64,000 bases of DNA from Gemmatimonadota bacterium (GTDB lineage Bacteria; Gemmatimonadota; Gemmatimonadetes; Longimicrobiales; Gaopeijiaceae): positions 1 through 64,000 of the forward strand of contig JAJDXS010000070.1 of the NCBI GenBank assembly GCA_022823145.1. Direction: 5' to 3'. The position numbers and the translations under genes are program-made. Shown here in pieces: positions 15,825 to 24,685 of the stretch. The notes below the pieces were generated by a model that was given only the letters and a program-made list of their open reading frames with translations, was not told the origin of the DNA and did no database searches. Position 1 is the first letter of the stretch. Each line of letters starts with the position of its first letter.

Positions 15825-18812
15825 ATGAGATTGCGCTACGGCATTCTGGCAGGCCTGTTCATGCTTCTGGGCACCGGAGAGATCCTCGCCCAGGCACGCA
15901 TCCTCACGGGCTCCGTCACCGATGCCACCACAGGACAGCCCATTTCCGGCGCGGCCGTCGCCGTCTCGGGAACGACCCTCGGCACCTTCACGGAAGACGA
16001 CGGCGACTTCGCAGTGTCCGTGGCGGCGGGCGAGGTCGTGCTCGAGATCAGCATGCTGGGGTACCAGCCGGCGTCGGTCACCGTGCCCGCGGGCACGAAC
16101 AACATCAGCGTCAACCTCCGGGTCGACGTCCTCAACCTCGACGAGATCGTGGTCACGGGACAGGCGACCGGGATATCCAGGAGGAACCTCGCGAACGCGG
16201 TCTCCACGGTGAGCGCGAGGGATCTCGAAAGGGTACCCTCGTGGTCCGTTGAGCAGGCGCTCCGCGGCAAGGTCGCCGGGGCGAACATCCAGTCGAACTC
16301 GGGGGCCCCGGGCGGAGGCATGCAGCTTCAGCTCCGGGGCGTGTCCACGATCCTCGGCGCGCACACTCCGCTCTATGTGGTGGACGGCGTCATCGTCAGC
16401 GACCAGACGATCCCCTCGGGGGTTCACACGGTCACGGTCTCGTCGTCCAACCCCGTCCGCGGAGGCACGCAGGACAACTCCGCGAACCGGATCGCCGACC
16501 TGAACCCCTACGACATCGAGAGCATCGAGGTCCTGAAGGGGGCCTCGGCCGCGGCGATCTACGGATCCAAGGCGAACAACGGGGTGGTCATCATCCGCAC
16601 CAAGCGGGGCCGGGTCGGCGCGCCGCAGTTCAACGTGACCCAGCGCTTCGGCTTCTTCCAGCTGTCCAACAAGCTCGGCCTGCGCGAATTCACCTCGATG
16701 GACGAGGCGGTCGAGTTCTTCGGGCCGCAGGCCGCGGACCACTGGCAGGCCGGCAGGTTCTTCGACCACGAGGAGCTGCTGGCGGGCAACCAGCCCCTCT
16801 CGTACGAAACCCAGGCGAGCGTTAGCGGGGGCACCGAGGATACCCGCTACTACGCCTCCGGACTCGTGAAGAACGATGGCGGCATCATCGACAACACCTT
16901 CTACAAGAAGGAGTCGCTGAAGCTCAACATCGACCAGACCCTGGGCGACCGAGTCTCCTTCAGCCTGAACACGAACGCGATTCACACCGTGGCGGGCCGT
17001 GGAATCACCAACAACGACAACCGTAGCATCAGCTACTACATGACGCTCCCGTCTACGCCGAGCTTCGTCGATCTGCGCGCGGTATGCGCCGACGGAAGCC
17101 GCCAGGCCGACATCGACAAATGCCCGAGCGGGACGGGCACCTACCCCAGGAACCCGTTCGCCGCGTCGAACATTCTCGAGACGGCGTCGCTCGTGCGGAA
17201 CGACGAGGAGGTATGGCGCTTCGTGGGATCCGGAAACCTGACCTTCGACGCCATCACCTCGGCGACGCACAACCTGCGGCTGAGCGCCACCGGCGGGATC
17301 GACTTCTACAACCAGAAGAACGAGCTCTTCTCGCCGCCGGAATCGCAGTTCGAGCCCAATGACGGGCTTCCCGGCACGTCGGTGCTCGGGTCGGCCTACA
17401 GCCAGTACATGAACGCCAACCTGAACGCCGTCTACACCTTCAACTCCGACGCATTCCAGTCGACGACCTCCTTCGGCACCCAGTACGAGATCCGCGACCT
17501 CGACTACAGCAGCACGATCGCGAAGAACCTCATCGGGGGCCTGCAGAACATCGACCGGGGCACGGCGACCGAAGTCAGGCAGAACCGTGAACGGATCCTC
17601 GACTTCGGGATCTTCGCGCAGGAAGAGCTGCTGATGCTGGACGAAAGGCTGCTCCTCACCGCGGGAGCCCGCGCCGACCGGAGCTCCAACAACTCCGACA
17701 CGGACGCGTTCCACTTCTACCCGAAATTCGCGGCTTCGTACCGGTTCCCGATCGGCGGCGACCTCCTCGAGGAAGTCAAGTTCCGCGGCGCGTGGGGCCA
17801 GTCGGGCAACCAGCCGATCTACGGCCAGAAGTTCACCGAGTACGAGGGCCGGAACATCGGCGGCCTGCCGGCACTGCGCGTGCAGGGCGCCACGGCGGCG
17901 ACCGACCTGCGGCCCGAGCGCCAGACCGAGATCGAGGGCGGCGTGGACGCCACCCTCTTCGAGGACCGGGCCACGCTCGAGCTGACGTACTTCAACAAGA
18001 CGGTCAAGGACGTGATCCTCGAGCGCTCGCTTGCGCCCTCGACCGGTTTCGCCGAGGCGATCTTCAACGGCGGCGAGATCAACATCTGGGGTGTCGAGAC
18101 CGCGCTGACCGTGGTTCCCTTCTTCACCCGCAACCTGCAGTGGACCTCGCGAACCACCTTCACCATGGATCGCAGCGAGGTGATCTCACTGCCGGTACCG
18201 CGCTTCACGGTCCAGGGTTTCGGGTACTTCTACGGCACCACGGCGGTAGAGGTAGGCAGATCTCTGACGCTGCTGTGGGGCAACGGCCCCGATCCCGAAA
18301 CCGGAGTGGTCGGAGTAGGCCCGCTGGCGGAATCCAACGCGGACTTCCGCATGGGCTTCTCGAACGACATCAGCTTCGGTCGGTTCAACGTGTACTCCAC
18401 TCTGGATTGGCAGAAGGGCGGCACGGCCAACAACCTGACCCAGTTCCTCTTCGACCTCACCCGGAACACCGAGGACTGCAACAACACGGTGGACGGCGAG
18501 AGCGTTTGCGTGAAGCGGAACCGGGAGTTCCCCGACAACACGGGGACCTATTTCCAGGACGCGTCCTTCGTCAAGCTGCGCGAACTCACCGTCACCTACG
18601 ACCTGCCGGAGACCATGGTGGCGAACCTCTGGAGCGCGGCCCGGCACATTCGCCTCAACCTCAGCAGCCGCAACCTGCTGACCATCACCGACTACGCCGG
18701 CCTGGATCCCGAAGTCAGCAACTTCGGCAGCGAGGCGGTCGGCCGTGGCCAGGACGTGGCACCCTACCCGCCGAGCCGGAGCTTCTGGTTCTCGGTCGAC
18801 GTGGGCTTCTAA
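15825..18812 (+). CDS. SusC/RagA-type TonB-dependent outer-membrane receptor
   Basis: This 995-residue protein is a SusC/RagA-family receptor that imports ligands across the outer membrane with TonB energy. It has a signal peptide (to about residue 24), a carboxypeptidase-regulatory-like beta domain (ILTGSVTDATTGQPISGAAV), the linker LDEIVVTGQA, and the plug with LRGVSTILGAHTPLYVVDGV and IESIEVLKGASAAAIYGSKANNGVV. A 22-stranded barrel follows and ends in the aromatic FWFSVDVGF. The ATG at 15825 has an excellent AAAGGAGGAG 4 nt upstream; longer upstream extensions are not coding. SusD follows after 22 bp. Two S9 peptidases downstream suggest peptide ligands. Confidence 0.95.
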   Translation: MRLRYGILAGLFMLLGTGEILAQARILTGSVTDATTGQPISGAAVAVSGTTLGTFTEDDGDFAVSVAAGEVVLEISMLGYQPASVTVPAGTNNISVNLRVDVLNLDEIVVTGQATGISRRNLANAVSTVSARDLERVPSWSVEQALRGKVAGANIQSNSGAPGGGMQLQLRGVSTILGAHTPLYVVDGVIVSDQTIPSGVHTVTVSSSNPVRGGTQDNSANRIADLNPYDIESIEVLKGASAAAIYGSKANNGVVIIRTKRGRVGAPQFNVTQRFGFFQLSNKLGLREFTSMDEAVEFFGPQAADHWQAGRFFDHEELLAGNQPLSYETQASVSGGTEDTRYYASGLVKNDGGIIDNTFYKKESLKLNIDQTLGDRVSFSLNTNAIHTVAGRGITNNDNRSISYYMTLPSTPSFVDLRAVCADGSRQADIDKCPSGTGTYPRNPFAASNILETASLVRNDEEVWRFVGSGNLTFDAITSATHNLRLSATGGIDFYNQKNELFSPPESQFEPNDGLPGTSVLGSAYSQYMNANLNAVYTFNSDAFQSTTSFGTQYEIRDLDYSSTIAKNLIGGLQNIDRGTATEVRQNRERILDFGIFAQEELLMLDERLLLTAGARADRSSNNSDTDAFHFYPKFAASYRFPIGGDLLEEVKFRGAWGQSGNQPIYGQKFTEYEGRNIGGLPALRVQGATAATDLRPERQTEIEGGVDATLFEDRATLELTYFNKTVKDVILERSLAPSTGFAEAIFNGGEINIWGVETALTVVPFFTRNLQWTSRTTFTMDRSEVISLPVPRFTVQGFGYFYGTTAVEVGRSLTLLWGNGPDPETGVVGVGPLAESNADFRMGFSNDISFGRFNVYSTLDWQKGGTANNLTQFLFDLTRNTEDCNNTVDGESVCVKRNREFPDNTGTYFQDASFVKLRELTVTYDLPETMVANLWSAARHIRLNLSSRNLLTITDYAGLDPEVSNFGSEAVGRGQDVAPYPPSRSFWFSVDVGF

Positions 18813-18834
18813 CGTGAACGGGAGAATGAGACCG

Positions 18835-20208
18835 ATGATCAGACAAATGGGCCGTCTGCTGACGGCGGGTCTCTTCGCAACCGTTTTCGCGGCGTGCGAA
18901 CTGACCGTACCGGATTTCAACAACCCAAGCGTGGAGGATCTGCAGAACAACCCGAGCACGGCCGCGGTCGCGGCCGCGGCGCAGGGCCTCCTCTTCGACA
19001 CCCGCCTCACCGCGGCCGACATGGTGCACTGGGTCGGCGCCTTCGGCCGCGAGGTCTACCCCATGGCGCCCACCGGGTCTTCCCTTCCCGGCAGCGTCCG
19101 CGACCCCTGGACCCAGACCCTTTTCGTGGGCACGCAGGTCTGGGGCGAAGCGTACAGGAACATGCGCAACGCCAACCTGCTCCTCGACGCGCTGGAAGGA
19201 GCGGAGATCCCCGAGCCCGACAAGGCGGCGGTGCGCGGCTTCACAAAGACCATCCAGGCATACGACCTGCTGCACATCGCGGTGACCCGGCGACACCTGG
19301 GCGCGCCCGTCGCGGTCGGGTCGGATCCCAACGAGGCCCCGGCACCGATCGTGGGAGAGAACGAGGTCTACGGCCACGTGATCAGCCTGCTCGACGAGGC
19401 ACGCGGCGACCTGGCTGCCACCGCCTCCTTCCCCTTCGGGGTGACCGCCGGGCTTTCCAACTTCGCGTCGCCTGGCGACTTCGTCCGGCTCAACCGGGCG
19501 ATCAAGGCGCGGGCCGAGGTGCACCGCAACAACTGGTCGGGCGCGCTCCAGGCCGTGGCGGAGTCCTTCGCCGGGAACAACATGCCGCTCGACTACGGCG
19601 CCCAACACAGCTGGTCGGTCAACTCGGGCGACCTGGTTAACCCGGCCAATCGGCCCGATCTGCTGTGGGCCAATACGCGTTTCCGCAACGAGGCCCAGGC
19701 CCGGGCCGACGGGTCGCCGGATCTGCGCTTCCAGAACAAGTTCAAGGTGGTGGGAGCGTATCAGCTGCTGGAGGTGACCTCGGATCTGCAGTACACGCTG
19801 TACGAGAGCCCGAGCGCACCGTTCGTCTGGGTCAAGAACGAGGAGCTGATCCTGATCCGCGCCGAGGCGAACCTGGCGATGGGCAACCGGGCGGCGGCGA
19901 TCGACGACATCAACTTCATCCGCATGAACTCGGGCGGCCTCGAGCCGCTGCCGGATCCCTATCCGGGATCCGACGACGACCTGCTCGACGAACTGCTGTA
20001 CAACAAGCGGTTCTCGCTGGTCTTCGAGTGGGGGCACACGTGGATCGACATGAACCGTTACGACAAGCTGCTGGAAATCCCCGTGGTGGGTGCGCCCAGC
20101 GCCGATCAGCGGCTTCACAGCGCGATGCCCTACCCGCTGAGCGAGTGCCTCCCGCGCGAGCCGGAAGTCCCGCCGGGATGCATGACCCAGCAGGGCGTCA
20201 TCCCGTAG
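18835..20208 (+). CDS. SusD/RagB-type surface lipoprotein
   Basis: This roughly 457-residue protein is the SusD/RagB partner that caps the SusC barrel at the cell surface. It has a lipoprotein signal ending in FAAC, then CELTVPDFNNPSVED, typical of the family, and tetratricopeptide-like helices (GFTKTIQAYDLLHIAVTRRH, RAEANLAMGNRAAAIDDINFIR). The C-terminal block LLYNKRFSLVFEWGHTWIDMNRYDKL matches the RagB/SusD C-terminal domain. The ATG at 18835 has GGGAG 10 nt upstream; the ATG at 18826 is an in-frame alternative. It is translated with SusC and probably binds the same ligand, likely peptides given the neighbours. Confidence 0.92.
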   Translation: MIRQMGRLLTAGLFATVFAACELTVPDFNNPSVEDLQNNPSTAAVAAAAQGLLFDTRLTAADMVHWVGAFGREVYPMAPTGSSLPGSVRDPWTQTLFVGTQVWGEAYRNMRNANLLLDALEGAEIPEPDKAAVRGFTKTIQAYDLLHIAVTRRHLGAPVAVGSDPNEAPAPIVGENEVYGHVISLLDEARGDLAATASFPFGVTAGLSNFASPGDFVRLNRAIKARAEVHRNNWSGALQAVAESFAGNNMPLDYGAQHSWSVNSGDLVNPANRPDLLWANTRFRNEAQARADGSPDLRFQNKFKVVGAYQLLEVTSDLQYTLYESPSAPFVWVKNEELILIRAEANLAMGNRAAAIDDINFIRMNSGGLEPLPDPYPGSDDDLLDELLYNKRFSLVFEWGHTWIDMNRYDKLLEIPVVGAPSADQRLHSAMPYPLSECLPREPEVPPGCMTQQGVIP

Positions 20209-20624
20209 GAGCAGTCGGCCTCCGGCTTGTCGCCGCTATTCTCGCCGCGGCGGTCGCCGGATGCGCTTCGAATTCGGAGCGCTCCGGCGAACCGCCCGGC
20301 GTGCGCGACCAGGCGGCCTGGGAGGGTGCGCCCGAGAGCAAGCTGCACGTCCACAACCGCAACTGGCTCGACATGCGCATCTACGCGATTCGCGGCGCTG
20401 ACCGCATCGCCCTGCTCTCGATCACCAGCATGCGGCGCGACTCGGTGCCGCTCCCCAGGAGCCTGTTCTCGGGCTCGGGCTTTCGTCTTCAGGCCGATCC
20501 CATCGGCGACCGGCCATACCGCAGCAGCACGATCTATCTGCGCCCGGGACAGACCGTGTGGTGGCGGCTCGAAAACGTGCTGGACCAGTCCAGCCTGTGG
20601 GTCTATCAGGACGAGGAACACTGA
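20178..20624 (+). CDS. Small lipoprotein of the SusCD locus, function unknown
   Basis: This 148-residue protein is a predicted lipoprotein: LRLVAAILAAAVAGCAS has a clear lipobox (AVAGC). The mature part is small and beta-rich, with LHVHNRNWLDMRIYAIRGADRIAL and SSTIYLRPGQTVWWRLENVLDQSSLWVY. No family is recognised. The ATG at 20178 overlaps the end of susD by 31 bp and is the only usable in-frame start before the signal sequence; no good Shine-Dalgarno is visible, so translation may be coupled to susD. It ends 14 bp before the first S9 peptidase. It may be an accessory of the SusCD complex; that is inference from position only. Confidence 0.7.
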   Translation: MHDPAGRHPVGAVGLRLVAAILAAAVAGCASNSERSGEPPGVRDQAAWEGAPESKLHVHNRNWLDMRIYAIRGADRIALLSITSMRRDSVPLPRSLFSGSGFRLQADPIGDRPYRSSTIYLRPGQTVWWRLENVLDQSSLWVYQDEEH

Positions 20625-20638
20625 CACAAGGAGCAACC

Positions 20639-22585
20639 ATGACCAGCTATCGCAAACCGGCGACAATGCCCCGGCTGTTGGGGGCCGCCATCCTCCTCGC
20701 ATCCGCGTCCGCGGCGCCCTTGCACGCCCAGAAGGCCGACATCCTCACCATCGACCAGCTGCTGTCCATCGAGTCCGTCGTCTCCGGCTCCCCGGCCTGG
20801 TCGCCTGACGGCTCGGGGATCCTCTTCCAGTCCTCGCTCTCGGGCGGGCTGATGACGATCTCCCCCGACGGCGGCTTCCCCACCCGCCTGCCGATCGACA
20901 TGGGCAGCTCCGGGCACTTCCTGGCCTCCCAGATGCCCGGGTGGTCGCCGTCCGGCGACTGGGTCTCCTACGTGTCCGACAAGGGCGGCTCGCCCGAGAT
21001 CTGGATCTGGTCGACGGAAGACGGCTCGGAGGCGCAGCTCACCAACCTGGGCGCGCGCATCAACTCGATGACCTGGTCGCCCGACGAACGCTCGATCGTC
21101 TTCGCCGGCGACCGCTACGGCAACTACGACATCTGGACCGTCGAGGTCGCCACGAAGCGCGTCCGGCGCATCACCAGAGACAAGCTCTACGAGGTCTTCC
21201 CGACCTGGACCCCCGATTCGGAGCGCATCCTCTACGTGCGCCTCAACGACACCTGGGAGAACCACGACGTGATCGAGGTCAATCCGGACGGCTCGGGCGC
21301 GCGCACCGTGCTCCAGGACACCGACTTCTTCGACTACGGCGCCGGCACCACCTTCGCCTATCCGCGCGTCTCGCCCGACGGCAGCCAGGTCCTGTTCCGC
21401 TCGCACCGCAGCGGCTGGATCAACTACTGGCTCGCTCCGATCGGGGGCGGCGATCCGCGTCCGGTGGCCGCCGCCGAGGCCGACCAGAGCAGCGCCGTGT
21501 GGTCGCCGGACGGCAGCATGATCGCGTACACCGAGAACCACAACGGCCATCACGACCTGCGCGTGGTCTCCGCCGACGGGGGGAAGCCACGCGTGCTGGC
21601 GTCGCCCGACGGCGGCAGGGCCTCGAGCCCCTCGTGGTCTCCCGACGGCACCTCGATCGCCTACCTGATGGACGACCTGGTCGCCCCTCAGGATCTGTAT
21701 GTGGTGTCTTTGGAGGACGGCCATAGCCGCCAACTCACCTCGTCCATGCCGGCCGGGGGCTTTGGGGCGCGATTGATCCTGCCGGAGAAGGTTCACTACC
21801 CCAGCACGGACGGGTACTCGATCCCCGCCTACCTGTACCGCCCGGTGGGAGTCCCGGCGGGCCAGCGCGCGCCCGGCATCCTGTGGATCCACGGCGGCCC
21901 CACGTCGCAGTTCAACGACACCTTCCAGCAGCACGTGCAGTTCTTCGCCCAGCGCGGGTACGCGGTGCTGCTGCCCAACATTCGGGGCAGTTCCGGGTAC
22001 GGGAAGGACTTCGCCGACGCCAACAACGACTGCTGGGGCCACTGCGACCTGGAGGACGTGGTCGCGGGGGTCGACTTCCTGAAGACGCAGCCCGAGGTGG
22101 ACCCCGACCGGATCGGCCTGACGGGCACCAGCTACGGCGGCGTGATGAGCATGTACGCGGCGTCGTTCGCGCCCGACGTGTTCCGCGCGATCATTCCCGG
22201 CTCGGGCTACGGCGACTGGATCCACTTCTACCACGGCGAGAATGAACTGCGGCACATCAAGCTGCTGGAGCACGAGCTCGGGCCGTTCGAGACGAGCCAG
22301 GACGTGTGGCGCAACAGCTCGGCGATCTTCGAGATCGACAAGGTGTCCACGCCGATCTTCATGGTGCACGGCGAGGGGCGATACCCGGGGTCGGACCAGT
22401 CCGAGATCTTCGCGCAGGCGCTGGAGAACTTCTACAAGCCCTTCGAGTACACGACCTACCCGAACGAGAACTACTACGTGTACGGCAAGGCCAACCGGCG
22501 CCAGATGCTGCTCGACATGCTGGATTTCTTCCGCCGGTATTTGAACGACGAAATGGTGGACGCGGGCGAAAGGATGGATCGATGA
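20639..22585 (+). CDS. Secreted S9-family peptidase-like protein, catalytic Asp/His apparently replaced
   Basis: This 648-residue exported protein has a signal peptide (to about residue 31), a TolB/WD-like beta-propeller (repeated WSPDG, for example SPAWSPDGSGILF and SMTWSPDERSIVFAGD) over residues 40-390, and a C-terminal alpha/beta hydrolase of the S9 prolyl-oligopeptidase type. The oxyanion block WIHGGPTSQF and the nucleophile elbow GTSYGG (Ser498) are intact. The usual HGExD reads HGEGRYPGSDQS and the usual EGH reads NENYYVYG (Tyr612), so the canonical Asp and His are not at their expected places. The ATG has AAGGAG 5 nt upstream. Its stop overlaps the paralogue's start (ATGA). It may be a modified peptidase or a binding protein. 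Confidence 0.88.
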   Translation: MTSYRKPATMPRLLGAAILLASASAAPLHAQKADILTIDQLLSIESVVSGSPAWSPDGSGILFQSSLSGGLMTISPDGGFPTRLPIDMGSSGHFLASQMPGWSPSGDWVSYVSDKGGSPEIWIWSTEDGSEAQLTNLGARINSMTWSPDERSIVFAGDRYGNYDIWTVEVATKRVRRITRDKLYEVFPTWTPDSERILYVRLNDTWENHDVIEVNPDGSGARTVLQDTDFFDYGAGTTFAYPRVSPDGSQVLFRSHRSGWINYWLAPIGGGDPRPVAAAEADQSSAVWSPDGSMIAYTENHNGHHDLRVVSADGGKPRVLASPDGGRASSPSWSPDGTSIAYLMDDLVAPQDLYVVSLEDGHSRQLTSSMPAGGFGARLILPEKVHYPSTDGYSIPAYLYRPVGVPAGQRAPGILWIHGGPTSQFNDTFQQHVQFFAQRGYAVLLPNIRGSSGYGKDFADANNDCWGHCDLEDVVAGVDFLKTQPEVDPDRIGLTGTSYGGVMSMYAASFAPDVFRAIIPGSGYGDWIHFYHGENELRHIKLLEHELGPFETSQDVWRNSSAIFEIDKVSTPIFMVHGEGRYPGSDQSEIFAQALENFYKPFEYTTYPNENYYVYGKANRRQMLLDMLDFFRRYLNDEMVDAGERMDR

Positions 22586-24651
22586 GACGCATGGACACCC
22601 TGTTTTCCGGCCTCGCGGCCGCCCGTCCAGGCGCGGTGAAGCGGCCCCTGCCTCGTCCGGCGCTGCCCCTGGCGGCGCTTGTGCTCGCGGCCAGCCTGGC
22701 CTGCCAGTACGAAGCCCCGGCTGCCGGGGATGCGGCCGGTGCCGCGGTATCGGCCGCCTCGTCTTTTGCCGCCGACGCGATCTCCGCGGCCGAGCTCGTC
22801 GACCTGACCGCGGCGGTGGGCGGCAGCCAACCCCCCAAGTGGTCGCCGGACGGCTCGCGCATCACCTTCGTGTCGGGCGGCGGCCTGGGCTCGGTCAGCA
22901 CGGAAGACGGCGCCTTCGAGATCCTCACCGAGGACCTGTCGCTGAGCGGCGTGGGATCGCTGGGGGCGCCGCAGCCCAACTGGTCGCCCGACGGGCGCTG
23001 GATCGCCTACACGTCGGACAAGAGCGGCGCGCCGGACATCTGGCTCTGGTCGGCCGTGGAGGGGGACGGTATGCGGGCCGGCGTCGACGTGCAGCTGACC
23101 AGGTTGTCGGCGCGGGCCAACGGGCTGGCCTGGTCGCCCGACGGCACCCGGATCGCGTTTTCCGGCGACCGCTTCGGCAACATGGACATCTGGACGGTGT
23201 CGGTGCCGGACGGCAAGGTAAGCCGCCTGACGGACGACCCGCTCTACGAGGGCTATCCCAGCTGGACGCCCGATGGAAGCCGGCTGCTCTACGTGCGCAT
23301 GGACGACCGCTGGGTGGACCACGATGTGATCGAGATCGACCCCGACGGGAAGAACCCCCGCACGGTCGTGCAGGACCGGGGGTTCTTCGACTACCGCGCC
23401 GGGCGCGCGTTCGCGTCGGCGCAGGTATCGCCCGACGGGGAGACCGTGCTGTTCCGGTCGCAGCGCAGCGGATGGCTGAACTTCTGGGTCGTGCCGCGCG
23501 ACGGCAGCGGCGAGCCCCGCCAGATCGCGGCCTCCGACTACGACCAGAGCGACGCGCGCTGGTCCCCCGACGGCAGCTGGATCAGCTACACCGAGAACCG
23601 CGACGGCATCCACTCGCTGCGGCTGGTGTCGGCGGACGGCTCGAAGAGCAAGGCGCTGGTCGAGCCGGATGTCGGCGCCGCGCTCCGGCCCGAGTGGTCG
23701 CCCGACGGCGGCAGCATCAGCTACACGATGGAGACGCCCACCCGACCCGCCGAACTGTTCGTGATGGACGTCGAGTCCGGCGAGAGCCGCCTGCTGCACA
23801 GCACCGTTGCGGCGGGATCGGCCGAGCGACTGCACATGCCCGAGAAGGTGGCGTATCCCAGCAGCGACGGCCTCACGATCCCGGCGTACCTGCACCGGCC
23901 GCCGAACGCGGAGCCGGGTGAGCGGTTCCCCGGCGTGATGTGGATCCATGGCGGGCCCACGTCGCAATTCGACGACCAGTTTCGGAGACACCAGCAGGTG
24001 CACTTCTTCGCGCAGCGTGGCTACGTCGTCCTCATGCCCAACATCCGCGGAAGCTCGGGGTACGGCCTGGAATTCGAGGACCTCAACAACGGCTGCTGGG
24101 GCCACTGCGACCTGGAAGACGTGCTCGCGGGCGTCGATTTCCTGAAGACCCTGCCCGACGTGGACCCGGACCGGATCGCGGTGACCGGGACCAGCTACGG
24201 CGGCATCATGACCATGGACGCGGTGGCGTTCGCGCCCGGCGTGTTCCAGGCCGCGATCGCGCTGTCCGGCTACGGCGACATGACCGACTTCCACACGAAA
24301 GTGCACGAGCTGCAGCACATCAAGCTGCTCGAGTACGAACTGGGGCCCTACCCCGAGAACCGGGACGTGTACCTGAACAGCTCGGCGATCCTGAAGGCCC
24401 ACGAGGTGACCACGCCCACCTTCGTGATCCAGGGCGAGGGGGTCGCGGCCGAATGGCGGCTGCGGGAGGACCAGCCGCAGGCCTCACTCGACTTCGCGCG
24501 CAAGCTTGACCAGCACTACAAGATCGTGCGCTACAAGGCGTACCCCGGCGAGGGCTACTACGTGTACGGGCGGGACAACACGATCCAGAAGCTCCACGAC
24601 ATGCTGGACTTCTTCGAGGAGTTCCTGGTGACGGAGATCGGGGGGATGTAA
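22582..24651 (+). CDS. S9-family peptidase-like lipoprotein, paralogue of the preceding gene
   Basis: This 689-residue protein repeats the architecture of its neighbour: beta-propeller (NWSPDGRWIAYTSDKSGAPD, AWSPDGTRIAFSGDRFGN) then an S9-type hydrolase domain with WIHGGPTSQF and GTSYGG (Ser538). It differs in having a lipoprotein signal (AASLAC), so it is likely membrane-anchored. The Asp-bearing loop is degenerate (QGEGVAAEWRLREDQPQAS) and the His position is Tyr659 in PGEGYYVYG, the same substitution as in the first copy. The ATG overlaps the upstream stop by 4 bp and has AAAGGA about 8 nt upstream. The pair arose by tandem duplication, then diverged in anchoring. It is the last gene of the SusCD locus. 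Confidence 0.88.
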   Translation: MRRMDTLFSGLAAARPGAVKRPLPRPALPLAALVLAASLACQYEAPAAGDAAGAAVSAASSFAADAISAAELVDLTAAVGGSQPPKWSPDGSRITFVSGGGLGSVSTEDGAFEILTEDLSLSGVGSLGAPQPNWSPDGRWIAYTSDKSGAPDIWLWSAVEGDGMRAGVDVQLTRLSARANGLAWSPDGTRIAFSGDRFGNMDIWTVSVPDGKVSRLTDDPLYEGYPSWTPDGSRLLYVRMDDRWVDHDVIEIDPDGKNPRTVVQDRGFFDYRAGRAFASAQVSPDGETVLFRSQRSGWLNFWVVPRDGSGEPRQIAASDYDQSDARWSPDGSWISYTENRDGIHSLRLVSADGSKSKALVEPDVGAALRPEWSPDGGSISYTMETPTRPAELFVMDVESGESRLLHSTVAAGSAERLHMPEKVAYPSSDGLTIPAYLHRPPNAEPGERFPGVMWIHGGPTSQFDDQFRRHQQVHFFAQRGYVVLMPNIRGSSGYGLEFEDLNNGCWGHCDLEDVLAGVDFLKTLPDVDPDRIAVTGTSYGGIMTMDAVAFAPGVFQAAIALSGYGDMTDFHTKVHELQHIKLLEYELGPYPENRDVYLNSSAILKAHEVTTPTFVIQGEGVAAEWRLREDQPQASLDFARKLDQHYKIVRYKAYPGEGYYVYGRDNTIQKLHDMLDFFEEFLVTEIGGM

Positions 24652-24685
24652 AGCGCGCTTTACATAATGACAAGCGTGGTTGTCA
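24646..24685. terminator. Palindromes between convergent genes, possible bidirectional terminator
   Basis: A 20-bp perfect palindrome (ATGTAAAGCG|CGCTTTACAT, 24646-24665) covers the stop codon of the S9 gene, and a second inverted repeat (TGACAA-6-TTGTCA, 24668-24685) ends at the stop of the convergent amidase. Neither is followed by a good T-run, so a terminator role is plausible but unproven; a protein-binding site is the alternative. Confidence 0.4.
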
